Assembly: GCF_943371865.1 (NCBI RefSeq)
Contig: NZ_CALRWL010000020.1
Span: forward strand, 1-64,000
Direction of reading: 5' to 3'
DNA length: 64,000 nucleotides
DNA from: Azorhizobium sp943371865
GTDB lineage: Bacteria; Pseudomonadota; Alphaproteobacteria; Rhizobiales; Xanthobacteraceae
Below, in pieces: positions 29,461 through 38,452 of the stretch (positions are counted from its first letter, which is position 1; every line of letters starts with the position of its first letter). The notes beneath the pieces were generated by a model. The model was not told the origin of the DNA, did not search any database, and saw only the letters and a program-made list of their open reading frames with translations. The position numbers and the translations under genes were made by a program.

Positions 29461-30050
29461 TTGGCCACCCTCACTAAACTAAAATCCGGCTCCTGGAGAG
29501 CCCAGATCTGTCGGACAGGGCAGTAGGTCAACGAGACGTTCCTGCGCCGCAAGGATGCAGAGGAATGGGCGCTCGACATGGAGCGGCGCATCGATCGCCA
29601 GGAACCCTCGTCGCGCGCAGGTCGCGCGACGCGAAACGCTTCCGCGATCTCGTCGCCCGCCACCGCCCGGACATGGCAGAGGTGGGGATCAGGATCGGCC
29701 GCTCCAAGGGGTTCTGCCTCACGCCTCTCGATCTCGCGCGCATCGCCCTGAAGCGGCTCGGCCTGATCGGGAAAGGCAAGGAGCGGGATCGCCGTCCGAC
29801 GCAGCATGAACTTGACCGCATCGTCACGGCGCCGGACGAGAACCCTCGGCAGAGCATCCCCGTCGGAGGGATCGACGCGCTTTGCCGTGGTCACAGGCCA
29901 TGCGCCAGGAAGAAATCTGCCGGGTCGAATGGCGCGACTTCGATCCGGGGACATGGATGCAGCTCATTCGGGACCGAAGGACCCCCGCAGGAAGGACGGC
30001 AACCATCAGCGCATCCCGCTGCTCGACGTCTCGGGTGATGACGCGGCTCC
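29461..30050 (+). pseudogene. Tyrosine recombinase (phage/island integrase), multiply frameshifted remnant
   Basis: Pieces of one integrase can be read in order across three frames. From a TTG at 29461: ATLTKLKSGSWRAQICRTGQ, an in-frame TAG (29524-29526), then NETFLRRKDAEEWALDMERR. A frameshift near 29620-29640 leads to RFRDLVARHRPDMAEVGIRI and then, after an apparent internal deletion near 29720, LDLARIALKRLGLIGKGKER with PTQHELDRIV. A further shift near 29885 gives AMRQEEICRVEWRDFDPGTW (catalytic-domain Arg region). A last shift near 29970 gives KDPRRKDGNHQRIPLL. The C-terminal HxxR and Tyr block is not found. The gene is clearly dead. Its place, divergent from and adjacent to dusA, matches dusA-associated integrases. 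Confidence 0.85.
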
Positions 30051-30418
30051 CCGTGTAGATGCAGCCATCGTTGAGCCATGCCGCCACGATGGCTGGGGCG
30101 ACTGCGGCCTGCGCCAATTCGTCAAATCGCTCTTCCGCGCCGCGCAGCATCATGCAGCGTGCGCGAGACACGCGCCGAATTGGGGCCCCGTGCCAGCCGC
30201 GTGGGGCGCACCGGCAGGCTGGTCCGCACGTCGTGTTCGATCTGTGCGACCTGCTGACACGCCACCGCCTCGGTAAGGCCGAGGGGCGCGACTGCGCAGC
30301 AAGCAAGCCCTTAACGGCGCTTTAGCCTAGGGGGATGCCTCTCATAAGGGTGCGCTTATCTTATTCACCTAGCCCCTTCGCATCCGTCACCTTCTCGATC
30401 CAGCTGACCACCTTGCCG
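30051..30418. other. Non-coding island debris, 368 bases
   Basis: It follows the integrase remnant. Short frames exist on both strands but none is recognisable. A minus-strand frame ending DGKVVSWIEKVTDAKGLGE at 30361 has protein-like composition and may be another gene scrap. Confidence 0.4.
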
Positions 30419-30550
30419 TCAAGTTCCTCGGCCACGGGGCGGGTCACCCATGCGAGCCATAAGGCGCCGCACGGGCTTGCGCCCCACCTCGTGCCCCTGC
30501 CGGCGTAAATGGCGGACATCTGCATGGCATGGCGCCGGCTCCGCATCGAG
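30419..30550 (-). pseudogene. IS3-family transposase fragment
   Basis: The minus-strand translation ADVRHLRRQGHEVGRKPVRR followed by LMARMG resembles the HTH_21/helical segment of IS3-family OrfB, the usual pattern being LRRxGHxVNRKRVRRLMxxMG. The reading frame is out of register upstream, and the DDE catalytic core is absent. Only about 30 codons survive, so the subgroup cannot be set. Confidence 0.6.
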
Positions 30551-30719
30551 AATTTGCGCGAGAATTGGCACCTTCACTCGTCTAACTGATAGGGAGCCCG
30601 TGCGGCCTCCCTAGCGCAGGAGCCCCGCGGGTGAACAAGACAACCTCCCAGAAACCGCCCCTGCAGCCGCCCTGCCGACCATGCCCCCCGCGCCGAGATA
30701 GCCGGCGAGGGAAACGCTG

Positions 30720-31904
30720 ATGCCGGCCAGCACGCTCAGGATCTGGGTCTTCATCCATACGTGGACCAGCCTGGTCTGCACGGTCTTTCTCTTGCTGATC
30801 TGCCTCACCGGCCTCCCGCTGATCTTTCACGAGGAGATCGATCCGTTGGTCGATCCACCGCCGGTATATGTGCAGTTGCCGTTCGATACGCCGCATCTCA
30901 GTCTCGACAGCCTAGTCGGCCGGGCAGGGGGCATGTATCCGGGCGAGGTCATCGTTTCGCTCTTCAAGGACGACGACGAGCCGCAGGTGCTCGTGTGGAT
31001 GGCGCCGTCATTCGCGGCGATCGAGGAGAACCCTCGGCTTGAGCATTTCATCCGCTTCGATGCGCGCACCGGGGAGGTGATCGATGAAACGAAGCCGCCG
31101 GAGCAGCAGCGCACGCGCTTCCTGACGCTCATGCTTCGGCTCCATGTGGACCTGTTCGCGGACTTGGCCGGCAACCTGTTCATGGGGGCGATGGGGCTGC
31201 TTTTCGTGGCGGCTCTCGTGTCCGGCGTCGTCCTTTACGGCCCCTTCACACGCAAGCTCGACTTCGGCGTGGTGCGTGGCACCCGCGCGCCGCGCACCCG
31301 CTGGCTCGACCTGCACAATCTCCTCGGCATCGTCACCGCCCTTTGGATGCTGGTGGTCGGCGCGACAGGTGTCCTCAACGAGCTGGCATCTCCCCTGTTC
31401 GACCTCTGGCAGCGAACGGACGTGCGCGCGATGCTGTCGCCGTGGCAGGGCCAGACGCCGCCCGCGCCAAACGAACTGGCCTCGGTGCAGGCCGTTTATG
31501 AAACCGCGACCCGTGCGTTGCCGAACATGCATGTGATCACCGTCATCTATCCCGGCAACCCGTTCGGAAGTCCGCATCATTATGTGCTTTGGGGGCATGG
31601 CAAGACGCCCCTGGCTGAGCGCCTGTTCAGCCCCGTATTGGTGGATGCGCGGACCGGCGAACTGACGGCGGTGGTGCAGATGCCCTGGTATCTGCGGGCG
31701 CTCGAAATCTCCCGCCCTCTGCATTTCGGTGACTATGGAGGCGTGCCGCTCAAGATCATCTGGGCTCTGCTCGACCTCGTGACCATCGCGGTGCTGGCGA
31801 GCGGCCTCTACCTCTGGCTCGCCAGGCACCGCCGCGCCTCGTCCTCGGGACGCAAGCACCTTCCAGGCCCCGCTGCCACCGCGTTGCCGGAGGCGGCGGA
31901 ATGA
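30720..31904 (+). CDS. PepSY-associated transmembrane protein (iron-uptake accessory)
   Basis: 394-residue inner-membrane protein of the PepSY-TM (PiuB-like) family, often encoded beside siderophore receptors and thought to act as a ferric-siderophore reductase or uptake helper. Visible: helix 1 (about 10-34, FIHTWTSLVCTVFLLL), a periplasmic PepSY-like region (FIRFDARTGEVIDETKPPEQ), helix 2 (about 153-180), the WLDLHNLLGIVTALWMLVVG helix, and a final helix near 345-368 (IIWALLDLVTIAVLASGLYLWLAR, split here by family). Conserved His residues in HTW, RLHVDLF and LHNLLG could ligate haem. GAGGG precedes the ATG. The stop overlaps the next gene by four bases. It heads the fecI-fecR-receptor cluster. 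Confidence 0.9.
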   Translation: MPASTLRIWVFIHTWTSLVCTVFLLLICLTGLPLIFHEEIDPLVDPPPVYVQLPFDTPHLSLDSLVGRAGGMYPGEVIVSLFKDDDEPQVLVWMAPSFAAIEENPRLEHFIRFDARTGEVIDETKPPEQQRTRFLTLMLRLHVDLFADLAGNLFMGAMGLLFVAALVSGVVLYGPFTRKLDFGVVRGTRAPRTRWLDLHNLLGIVTALWMLVVGATGVLNELASPLFDLWQRTDVRAMLSPWQGQTPPAPNELASVQAVYETATRALPNMHVITVIYPGNPFGSPHHYVLWGHGKTPLAERLFSPVLVDARTGELTAVVQMPWYLRALEISRPLHFGDYGGVPLKIIWALLDLVTIAVLASGLYLWLARHRRASSSGRKHLPGPAATALPEAAE

Positions 31905-32101
31905 CAGGCCGCCATTCCCCCTTCTGGCGACAATGGCGCTGGCCGCTTGGCCTTGCCCTTCTCACCATGTTCGGCCTGATGTCCGCCTTGCTGGGAGAGG
32001 GCGGCATCTGGTGGGTCCTCTCGTGGATCGCCCTCGGATTCCCGCTGTTCGTCGCGCTCCGGCACATCCTTCGCTCCCGGCGGTCGCAAGCGGCGGGCTG
32101 A
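31901..32101 (+). CDS. Small two-helix membrane protein coupled to the PepSY protein
   Basis: 66 residues: a basic, Trp-rich N-terminus (RQWRWP), helix at about 14-31, a GEGG turn, and a second helix at about 36-55, ending in an Arg-rich tail. The ATG overlaps the upstream stop (ATGA), so it is translated with the PepSY protein and probably works with it. Similar tiny membrane genes are often seen in this position in iron-uptake operons. No named family is recognised. Confidence 0.8.
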   Translation: MTGRHSPFWRQWRWPLGLALLTMFGLMSALLGEGGIWWVLSWIALGFPLFVALRHILRSRRSQAAG

Positions 32102-32458
32102 GCCGCGTGTGCACCCAGGATTCGCGCGGTACCGCCGCCACGCTCAGGATCGGCGAATGGATCTGCGTGGCCCCGGTTGTTTTGGGATACGCAGATCAAT
32201 TGGCGGCCCCGCTTCGACCAATGGTCTGAAAAGAAGCGTTTTACGCAGACGGAACCCGCGAAGCGGATCTGGCGGGCCGCTTTGCTTAGAACCGATATAA
32301 ATCATTGGTGTTGCGATAGAATTTCCATTTGCGCTAAATCGCACTCTGTTTTGTTGGACGCCGCGCGTGACGGTTCTCCGGTGCAGCTAGCCGTCGCTGA
32401 AGAACGCAAGGCGGCTCCCTGCTGCACCTCAGCGACGTGACCGAAGGGTGGTGGTTCA
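32102..32458 (+). promoter_or_regulatory. AT-rich intergenic region ahead of fecI, 357 bases
   Basis: No gene found. Bases around 32285-32350 are strikingly AT-rich for this genome and are the likely promoter of the fecI-fecR pair. Half-site-like TTAGAA and TAGAAT are present, which could belong to an iron-responsive operator (Fur, Irr), but no full palindrome was identified. Confidence 0.4.
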
Positions 32459-32962
32459 GTGGGTTGGGATCTCGCCACATTGTTCAAGCGGCACGCGAAG
32501 GATATCGCGCAGGCGTTGCGCAGGCGCGGCCTGACGGCGGACATTGCCGCCGACCTCACCCAGGACACGTTCGTCCGGGTGCTCGTGTCGCCGCCCGCCG
32601 ACAACGCCCCGGTGAACAACCCCGCCGCCTATCTCTTCCGGGTGGCGCGCAACCTCTCCATCGACCATCAGCGGCGAGAGCGGCTGCTGAACCGCGTGGA
32701 TCTGTGCGAGGACAGTTTCGCGGCGATCCTCGATCCGTCGCCCTCCCAAGAGGTGACCGTCTACGACAGGCAGAAGCTGGCCCTGACCTCGGCAGCGCTG
32801 TCCGAGCTGCCGGAGAGAACCCGGCGGGCTTTCGAACTGCACCGGATTGAGGAGATGACGGTCGCGGAGGTGGCGGCGGAACTTGGCCTGTCCAGGTCGC
32901 GGGTCTGGGCACTGCTGCGGGATGCTTACGAGCATGTCGATCTGCGGCTGACCGGCCTCTGA
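32459..32962 (+). CDS. FecI-type ECF sigma factor
   Basis: 167-residue extracytoplasmic-function sigma factor expected to transcribe the downstream receptor when its siderophore is bound. Region 2 includes DIAADLTQDTFVRVL and NPAAYLFRVARNLSIDHQRR (about 28-77). Region 4 includes LSELPERTRRAFELHRIEEM and VAAELGLSRSRVWALLRDAY (about 116-155). It starts with GTG (GTGGGTTGGGAT), since no ATG fits before region 2. It is followed by a fecR gene after 104 bases, the classic FecI/FecR/receptor cell-surface-signalling order. Confidence 0.93.
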   Translation: MGWDLATLFKRHAKDIAQALRRRGLTADIAADLTQDTFVRVLVSPPADNAPVNNPAAYLFRVARNLSIDHQRRERLLNRVDLCEDSFAAILDPSPSQEVTVYDRQKLALTSAALSELPERTRRAFELHRIEEMTVAEVAAELGLSRSRVWALLRDAYEHVDLRLTGL

Positions 32963-33066
32963 GAGGCCCGCATCACCGGCGCTGAACATTCGCGCGTGCC
33001 ATTCGTATATTGGTAGGAAGCGAGCGATCCTGCCGCGTCGGCAGCCGGTCTGCTGGAGGTATGCCC

Positions 33067-34020
33067 ATGAGCGAGGTTCCGGAAGAGCGTCTGCTGTTTC
33101 GGGAAGCTGCCGATCTGGCCATCCGCCTGCAGAACGATCCCGCTAATCCTGTCTCGCTTGAAATGGTCCGCGCATGGAATGCCCGCAGCCCCGGGCATGC
33201 CGCGGCCTGGGCGCGCGTCGCTCAGATCCACGGCATGACGGGCAAGGTTCTCGGTGATCAGCGCAGGGCGGCGGAAGGCGATGGGTTGCTGACACGCCGC
33301 AATGTCATCGTGGGTGGCCTGATCGGACTGGGCGCAGCGGCGGGAGCATGGCTCGGTCCGCAGGCGATCCTCTACGCCAATGCAGACCAGGTGACCTCCA
33401 CGGCCGAGATCCGCCGGGTCGCGCTTCCCGATGGAAGCGTGATGACGCTGGGGCCGGATAGCACGGTGGCATTCAACTTCTCGGAGACCAGGCGAGAGAC
33501 GACACTGCTGGACGGGATGGCATTCTTCGAGGTCGCGCGCGACCCGGAAAGGCCTTTCTCCGTTCTATCGGGACTGGTGGCGGCGACGGCCATCGGCACG
33601 GCTTTCGATGTCTCCAGCGATGGCGGATACATCTCTGTTTCCGTCGATCAAGGTATCGTGGATGTGCGTGCGCCGAACTCCGTGCTCAGCCAAGGACAGC
33701 GCCTCAATGTCGGCGACTGGATCGCGCTCGATCCATCCTTGCACAAGGTGACCCGCGGCGTGCGTGAGGCATCCCAGATCGCCGCTTGGCGCGATGGCAT
33801 GATCATCGCGGAGCAGGAAACCGTCTCGGCAATGGTGGCCAAGATTGCCCGCTGGCAGCCTGGTCGCGTGGTGCTTGCGGACCCCTTCCTCGGATCGCGC
33901 GTCGTGAGTGGTGTCTTCGACCTGAGCGATCCTCTTCGTGCCCTTGAGGCCGTGGTCCGCCCATTCGGCGCGAAGGTGCGCCGGATAGGGCCGTTTGCGA
34001 CGGTGATTTCTCCCGTCTGA
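33067..34020 (+). CDS. FecR-family anti-sigma/sigma regulator
   Basis: 317-residue membrane protein that relays the receptor signal to the FecI sigma. The N-terminal DUF4880-like cytoplasmic region runs from FREAADLAIRLQ to RSPGHAAAWARVAQIHG. A single membrane helix at about 79-97 (NVIVGGLIGLGAAAGAWLG) follows, then the FecR periplasmic domain (RRVALPDGSVMTLGPDSTVA, TLLDGMAFFEVARDPERPF, AIGTAFDVSSDGG). GGAGG sits nine bases before the chosen ATG, ruling out the ATG two codons upstream. It is co-directional with fecI and the receptor gene. Confidence 0.93.
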   Translation: MSEVPEERLLFREAADLAIRLQNDPANPVSLEMVRAWNARSPGHAAAWARVAQIHGMTGKVLGDQRRAAEGDGLLTRRNVIVGGLIGLGAAAGAWLGPQAILYANADQVTSTAEIRRVALPDGSVMTLGPDSTVAFNFSETRRETTLLDGMAFFEVARDPERPFSVLSGLVAATAIGTAFDVSSDGGYISVSVDQGIVDVRAPNSVLSQGQRLNVGDWIALDPSLHKVTRGVREASQIAAWRDGMIIAEQETVSAMVAKIARWQPGRVVLADPFLGSRVVSGVFDLSDPLRALEAVVRPFGAKVRRIGPFATVISPV

Positions 34021-34142
34021 GAAAAAAGTGACAAAACCGCAGGAGAGTTCTGAGCCCCCGTTCGTAAGGCCCAATAGGGGCTACAGAAACCAGCGACTTG
34101 GCAATGCCAGCCCTCCTGTGACAGCGACGGAGAGGCAAGGAC

Positions 34143-36617
34143 ATGCGGCCAAGGTCTGGGACAACGCGCTTCGCAGGCGTCGGCCGGAGGATGTTGATCG
34201 CAACGCTGCTGGCGACGACCGCCAGCCTGGTGAATGCAGCGCTCATCGACAGCCAGGCTCACGCCCAGGCCAGCGTGCAAACCACCTTCAACATCCCCGC
34301 TGGCCAGTTGAACCGAGCCCTGGCGGCCTTCGGAAGGCAGTCGGGCACGCAAGTCTCCTACGAGGCCGCGATCGCGAACGGCAAGACTTCGCGCGGATTT
34401 CAGGGAACCGCGACGCGAGAGCAAGCGATTGCGCAGCTTCTTCAGGGATCGGGGCTCGTTTACTCATTTTCCGACGCGACAAACGTCTTGATCACTCAGC
34501 CGCGCTCCCAGAGCCGGGCGAGTGGAAACGATGGCTCGCTCGTCCTCGATACGATCAATGTCGAAGGACAAGAGATCAACAATTGGGACGCGCCGCCTTC
34601 TTATGCCGGCGGCCAGGTTGCGACTGGCGCACGGCTCGGCGTGCTCGGCAATGTCAGCATCATGGATGCCCCCTTCAGCATCACCAGCTACACGTCGAAG
34701 GTGATTCAGGAGCAGCAGGCCGTGACGGTCGCCGACGTCGTGGCGAATGATCCTTCCGTGCGGGTCTTCACCAATGGCATCAGTTCCTCCGCTGGCGCGG
34801 GCGAGGTGTTCTTCATCCGCGGCTTCAGCGTCACCAACCAGAGCATCCTGATCGACGGCTATGGTGGAATCTCTCCCGATCGCCTGATCCCGGTGGAAAC
34901 CATGGAGCGCGTGGAGGTATTGAAGGGGCCGAACGCACTTCTGACCGGCTACACCCAATATGGTTCCCTTGGCGGGTCGATCAATGTGGTTCCCAAGCGC
35001 GCGACGGACGAGCCCGTCACGCGCATCACGCAGAGCTATCTTTCCGATTCACAGTTCGGCACCCAGATCGATTTCGGGCGGCGCTTCGGCCCCAGCAAGG
35101 AATGGGGCGTGCGCGTCAACGGGATATTCCTTGATGGCGACACGTCCGTGGACGGCCAATCGGCCCGGCTGGGGACCGGGACTCTGGCGCTGGACTATCG
35201 GGGAGCGGACCTGCGTGCCAGCCTCGACGCGGGATATATCAGCCAGAAGACATATGCCCCGACGGGGGCCGCCGGATTCGGTTTCGCCTCCGATATCGCC
35301 ATTCCGCGCGCCCCGGACGCCAGCAAGCAGATCTACCAGAACTGGGAATATTCCGGCACCAACACGGCCTATGCGCTTGGAAAGTTCGAGTATGACATCA
35401 ACCCGGCATGGACGCTCTATGGCGGCATCGGCGGCAGCACCTATAGACAGTCCATGCTGTCCACGGACATCTTTGTTCTTGATTCCGCCGGCAACGCAAC
35501 GGCCACTGCGTATTACAGCCCCATTCAGGGGAATGCCGCTTCCACTCAGGCGGGCATTCGCGGCGAGTTCGCAACCGGCCCCATCGGTCACAAGATCAAC
35601 CTGAACACCTCGTACCTTTATCAGAATATGAATCAGGAAAGTAATTATTACGGATTTTATTCATTCGATACAAATATATACAGCGCTACCACCGTATCGA
35701 GTCCTTCAACCCTAGGTTTCAGCGATAATCCACCGAAGTATTGGAATGTCAACGCGCCGGCCGTGACGCTGTCAGACACGCTTTCCTTCCTTGGCGAACG
35801 CATCCTGTTCACCGCCGGCGTGCGCTATCAACAGATCAAGGTTGACGTGTTCAATCCGGATGGAAGTGTCGCGCAGGCTTATGACGAGCAGGCGGTGACA
35901 CCCGCCTTCGGCCTCGTGCTGAAGCCGTTCGACAGGATGTCGCTCTACGCCAACTACATTCAGGGCCTCCAGCAAGGTCCGATCGCCTACCAGGGGACGG
36001 CGAATGCCGGTGAGGTGTTCCCACCAATGATGACGGAGCAGATGGAAGCCGGCATCAAGTATGATTTCGGGGCCTTCACCGCCACCGCCAGCATCTTCCA
36101 GATCACCAAGCCCAGCAGCATCATCTCGACCAATGCCGCGGGCGAGTCCATCTTCAGCGTCAACGGCGAACAGCGCAACCGGGGCGTGGAGGTCAACGTC
36201 TTCGGTCAGCTTTGGCAGGGCCTGCGTCTCCTCGGTGGCGTCGCCTATACACAAGGCACCCTGACCCAGACAGCGGACGGCCTCTATGATGGCAATTCGG
36301 CCGTGGGAGTCCCCAACTGGCAGACCAATATTGGCATCGAATGGGACCCCGAGCCGTTTGCCGGGCTGACACTCTGGGGCCGAATGATTGCCACCAGCTC
36401 GCAATATGTGGACCAGGCGAACACGCAGCAAATCCCGAGCTGGGTCCGCTTCGACATCGGGACGCAATACAAGACGCAGGCATTCGGCAACCCCCTGGCC
36501 TTGCGCTTCGCGGTGGAGAACGTCTTCGACAAAAATTATTGGGCGGCCGTGAATGATGGTTGGGTCTCGACCGGCCTTCCGAGGACCTTCAAGTTTTCGG
36601 CGGTGATGGACTTCTGA
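34143..36617 (+). CDS. TonB-dependent siderophore receptor with STN signalling domain
   Basis: Outer-membrane transducer importing a ferric siderophore and signalling to FecR. The 824 residues have a signal peptide (about 1-42), an N-terminal STN domain (about 46-122, TFNIPAGQLNRALAAFGRQ) that contacts FecR, and a plug domain (ITSYTSKVIQEQQAVTVADV, then VEVLKGPNALLTG). A 22-strand barrel ends in an aromatic residue (FKFSAVMDF). These are the features of FecA/FpvA-type transducers rather than simple importers. AAGGA precedes the ATG. A short segment at about 35635-35710 is unusually AT-rich and encodes a Tyr/Asn-rich extracellular loop. The ligand is unknown; no biosynthesis genes are present. 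Confidence 0.95.
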   Translation: MRPRSGTTRFAGVGRRMLIATLLATTASLVNAALIDSQAHAQASVQTTFNIPAGQLNRALAAFGRQSGTQVSYEAAIANGKTSRGFQGTATREQAIAQLLQGSGLVYSFSDATNVLITQPRSQSRASGNDGSLVLDTINVEGQEINNWDAPPSYAGGQVATGARLGVLGNVSIMDAPFSITSYTSKVIQEQQAVTVADVVANDPSVRVFTNGISSSAGAGEVFFIRGFSVTNQSILIDGYGGISPDRLIPVETMERVEVLKGPNALLTGYTQYGSLGGSINVVPKRATDEPVTRITQSYLSDSQFGTQIDFGRRFGPSKEWGVRVNGIFLDGDTSVDGQSARLGTGTLALDYRGADLRASLDAGYISQKTYAPTGAAGFGFASDIAIPRAPDASKQIYQNWEYSGTNTAYALGKFEYDINPAWTLYGGIGGSTYRQSMLSTDIFVLDSAGNATATAYYSPIQGNAASTQAGIRGEFATGPIGHKINLNTSYLYQNMNQESNYYGFYSFDTNIYSATTVSSPSTLGFSDNPPKYWNVNAPAVTLSDTLSFLGERILFTAGVRYQQIKVDVFNPDGSVAQAYDEQAVTPAFGLVLKPFDRMSLYANYIQGLQQGPIAYQGTANAGEVFPPMMTEQMEAGIKYDFGAFTATASIFQITKPSSIISTNAAGESIFSVNGEQRNRGVEVNVFGQLWQGLRLLGGVAYTQGTLTQTADGLYDGNSAVGVPNWQTNIGIEWDPEPFAGLTLWGRMIATSSQYVDQANTQQIPSWVRFDIGTQYKTQAFGNPLALRFAVENVFDKNYWAAVNDGWVSTGLPRTFKFSAVMDF

Positions 36618-36765
36618 GGCTGGAGTTGGCCAGTGCACGGCCCAGCGTGCGCGGTTACTTGGCAACCGAAGCGGAGGTCTATCCCCTCGTCTGCGGCGCA
36701 TCGTGACTCCTTCCCGGAGCAGCTGCGCCGCAGCCGCGAAGCCAGTGTTGCTCCCAGCGGATGCA
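36618..36765. other. Spacer after the receptor gene
   Basis: No terminator with a T run and no gene seen. Together with the adjacent Fic remnant it makes up the 334-base gap before the LysR gene. Confidence 0.4.
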
Positions 36766-36924
36766 GGAATAGACATGGGGAATGCTGTGGCGGCGCTCCC
36801 CAGTCCGCGTTAGGGCACCTTTCTCGACCAGATCGTGCAGGTCGCGCGTGGCAGTGGGGCGTGAGGTGCCGGTAATCGCGCGGTCGTTCTCCGCGCTCGG
36901 GCCGCCCGTGAAGCCGCCGGCCCC
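36766..36924 (-). pseudogene. C-terminal remnant of a Fic-family (AMPylase) gene
   Basis: The minus-strand frame reads AGGFTGGPSAENDRAITGTS then RPTATRDLHDLVEKGALTRT, then GERRHSIPHVYS. This is the winged-helix tail found after the Fic domain in many Fic/DOC proteins, where the usual form is Y..ITG.S.ATATRDLxxLVEKGAL..TG. An in-frame stop precedes it at 36925-36927, and the catalytic HPFxxGNGR part is missing from the window. It is a dead fragment inside the accessory region. Confidence 0.65.
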
Positions 36925-36951
36925 TCACGAAGTCCGCAGCGGACTTGGATG

Positions 36952-37866
36952 TCAGCTGCGACCCTGTTCGTCCAACGCGACAACCAGATCGCGAAATGTC
37001 GCCGCGAGCGGAGACAGGGCGCGCCCGGTGCACCACACCACGCCCCCTTCATAAGTGAGCCATGGCAGGTCCAGGTCAAGGCACACGAGACTTGCGGCCT
37101 CCAGCGCGACCATGTCGCGACTGCCGAAGGCGAAGGCATCGGTCTCCCGGACGATGGCGGCGACCGCGTCCCACGAATAGGCCTCGAAATGCGGCACCAG
37201 AAGGGGGCGGCGGGGGTCCATGGTGCCGAGGTTCGAGTGGGGTGGAAACCGGCCATGGATGCGCTCCGGCAGCCGGGCGCCCGCGAAGGGATAGCGCGCG
37301 ACCGCGTCGACCGTGCAGGCCTCAAGGCCGCACAAAGGGTGATCCTTGCGCACCACGATCGCGCCTTGGCGCTGCTTCAGCGCACGCTGGCTGAAGCGGT
37401 GGTCATCGTCCGGCTCGATCTGCTCGCCGATGAACAGGTCCATGACGCCGCGGTCGAGAAGATCGCGGCAGTCCCGCCACCCGCCGGAGATGAAATTGAG
37501 CTGGACCCTGGGATGGTCCGCCGCAAAGGCTGACACCGCCGCCGGCATGAGCTTCATGTTGGAATAGAGGCCGGACCCGAACACGATGGTGCCGGCCTGG
37601 GCGCCGCGCTTGTCCTGGATCGCCCGCTCCAGCGCCGTGGCGCGGCGCAGGATGTCCTGCCCGTCGTGGACAACCAGGGCGCCGATCTCGGTGAGGCGGA
37701 CCTGCCGGTTGCCGCGGTCGAAGAGGGGCGCACCCAGCTGGCGCTCCAGCTCCTGCACGCTGCGGCTCAGGGCCGGCTGCGACAGGTTCAGGAGCTTTGC
37801 AGCCTGGGCGAAGCTGCCGGTTTCGGACACCACGATAATCTGGCGCAGGCGCTTCAACTCAATCAT
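36952..37866 (-). CDS. LysR-family transcriptional regulator
   Basis: 304 residues. The N-terminal winged helix-turn-helix (about 1-60) reads MIELKRLRQIIVVSETGSFA then AAKLLNLSQPALSRSVQELE, and the effector-binding domain follows from about residue 92 (GTIVFGSGLYSN). It is transcribed away from the GH18 gene across 586 bases, so it may control that gene or itself; the Fic remnant lies just downstream. The effector cannot be deduced. The C-terminal segment ends in QGRS, with length normal for the family. Confidence 0.93.
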   Translation of the reverse strand: MIELKRLRQIIVVSETGSFAQAAKLLNLSQPALSRSVQELERQLGAPLFDRGNRQVRLTEIGALVVHDGQDILRRATALERAIQDKRGAQAGTIVFGSGLYSNMKLMPAAVSAFAADHPRVQLNFISGGWRDCRDLLDRGVMDLFIGEQIEPDDDHRFSQRALKQRQGAIVVRKDHPLCGLEACTVDAVARYPFAGARLPERIHGRFPPHSNLGTMDPRRPLLVPHFEAYSWDAVAAIVRETDAFAFGSRDMVALEAASLVCLDLDLPWLTYEGGVVWCTGRALSPLAATFRDLVVALDEQGRS

Positions 37867-38452
37867 GACGCTTCATCGGCTTTCCGGCCCGCTGGTCAAG
37901 GCGTCGCAACCACTCGCGTGGCTTGCTGTCGCGTGGCTTGCTGCCGCGTCACTTGCCACTGCCATGTCCTCCTCGCCACACGGCGTTCGGTCCTGCCGCG
38001 CCGCAAAATGATCCACTCTGGCGCAATCGCATCGGCAGAGATCCTGGTCGCCGCAGCACAGCATGCACTGCGCCTATGGACGATTAGCAAGATTGCATTG
38101 GACGGCACCTTTCGCACTGCATCAGATACCGCCTGTGGCGCATCCTCGCCACCTGCGGGGGCGCGTGGCATGCACCGCCGGCTCGCCATTTCCGCAGCCG
38201 GTGGTTAGGTGCAATGCAGTAAATGGACGGCAGCATCGCCAATAAAAGTCAATTTCTCCAAACGATGACGACCCGCGAAAGATATGTCACCCCGATGTGT
38301 ATTGGGACAAACCGGTCTGTTCCATATCGGAACTGAATTCTATCGGCTTAAGGGTTCTGCATCTTTCCGGGTGCTCTCGCCAAAGCTAACGTCTCTTCAT
38401 CGGTTTCCGTGTTTGAACCGAGGCCGATGGTCAAACCATGCAAAGGTGAATG
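37867..38452. other. Intergenic region lysR-GH18, 586 bases
   Basis: No gene recognised. It contains imperfect repeats of GCGTGGCTTGCTG near 37916-37950. From about 38210 to 38350 it becomes clearly AT-richer, which probably marks the GH18 promoter. LysR sites (T-N11-A) cannot be singled out by eye. Confidence 0.4.

Noticed and set aside
32437..32850. A second plus-strand frame over the sigma-factor gene
   Set aside because: It is out of frame with the clear ECF sigma regions 2 and 4 encoded from 32459.
37865..38011. A short plus-strand frame with hydrophobic Ala/Trp/Leu repeats after lysR
   Set aside because: It arises from the GCGTGGCTTGCTG nucleotide repeats, overlaps the LysR start and has no ribosome-binding site.
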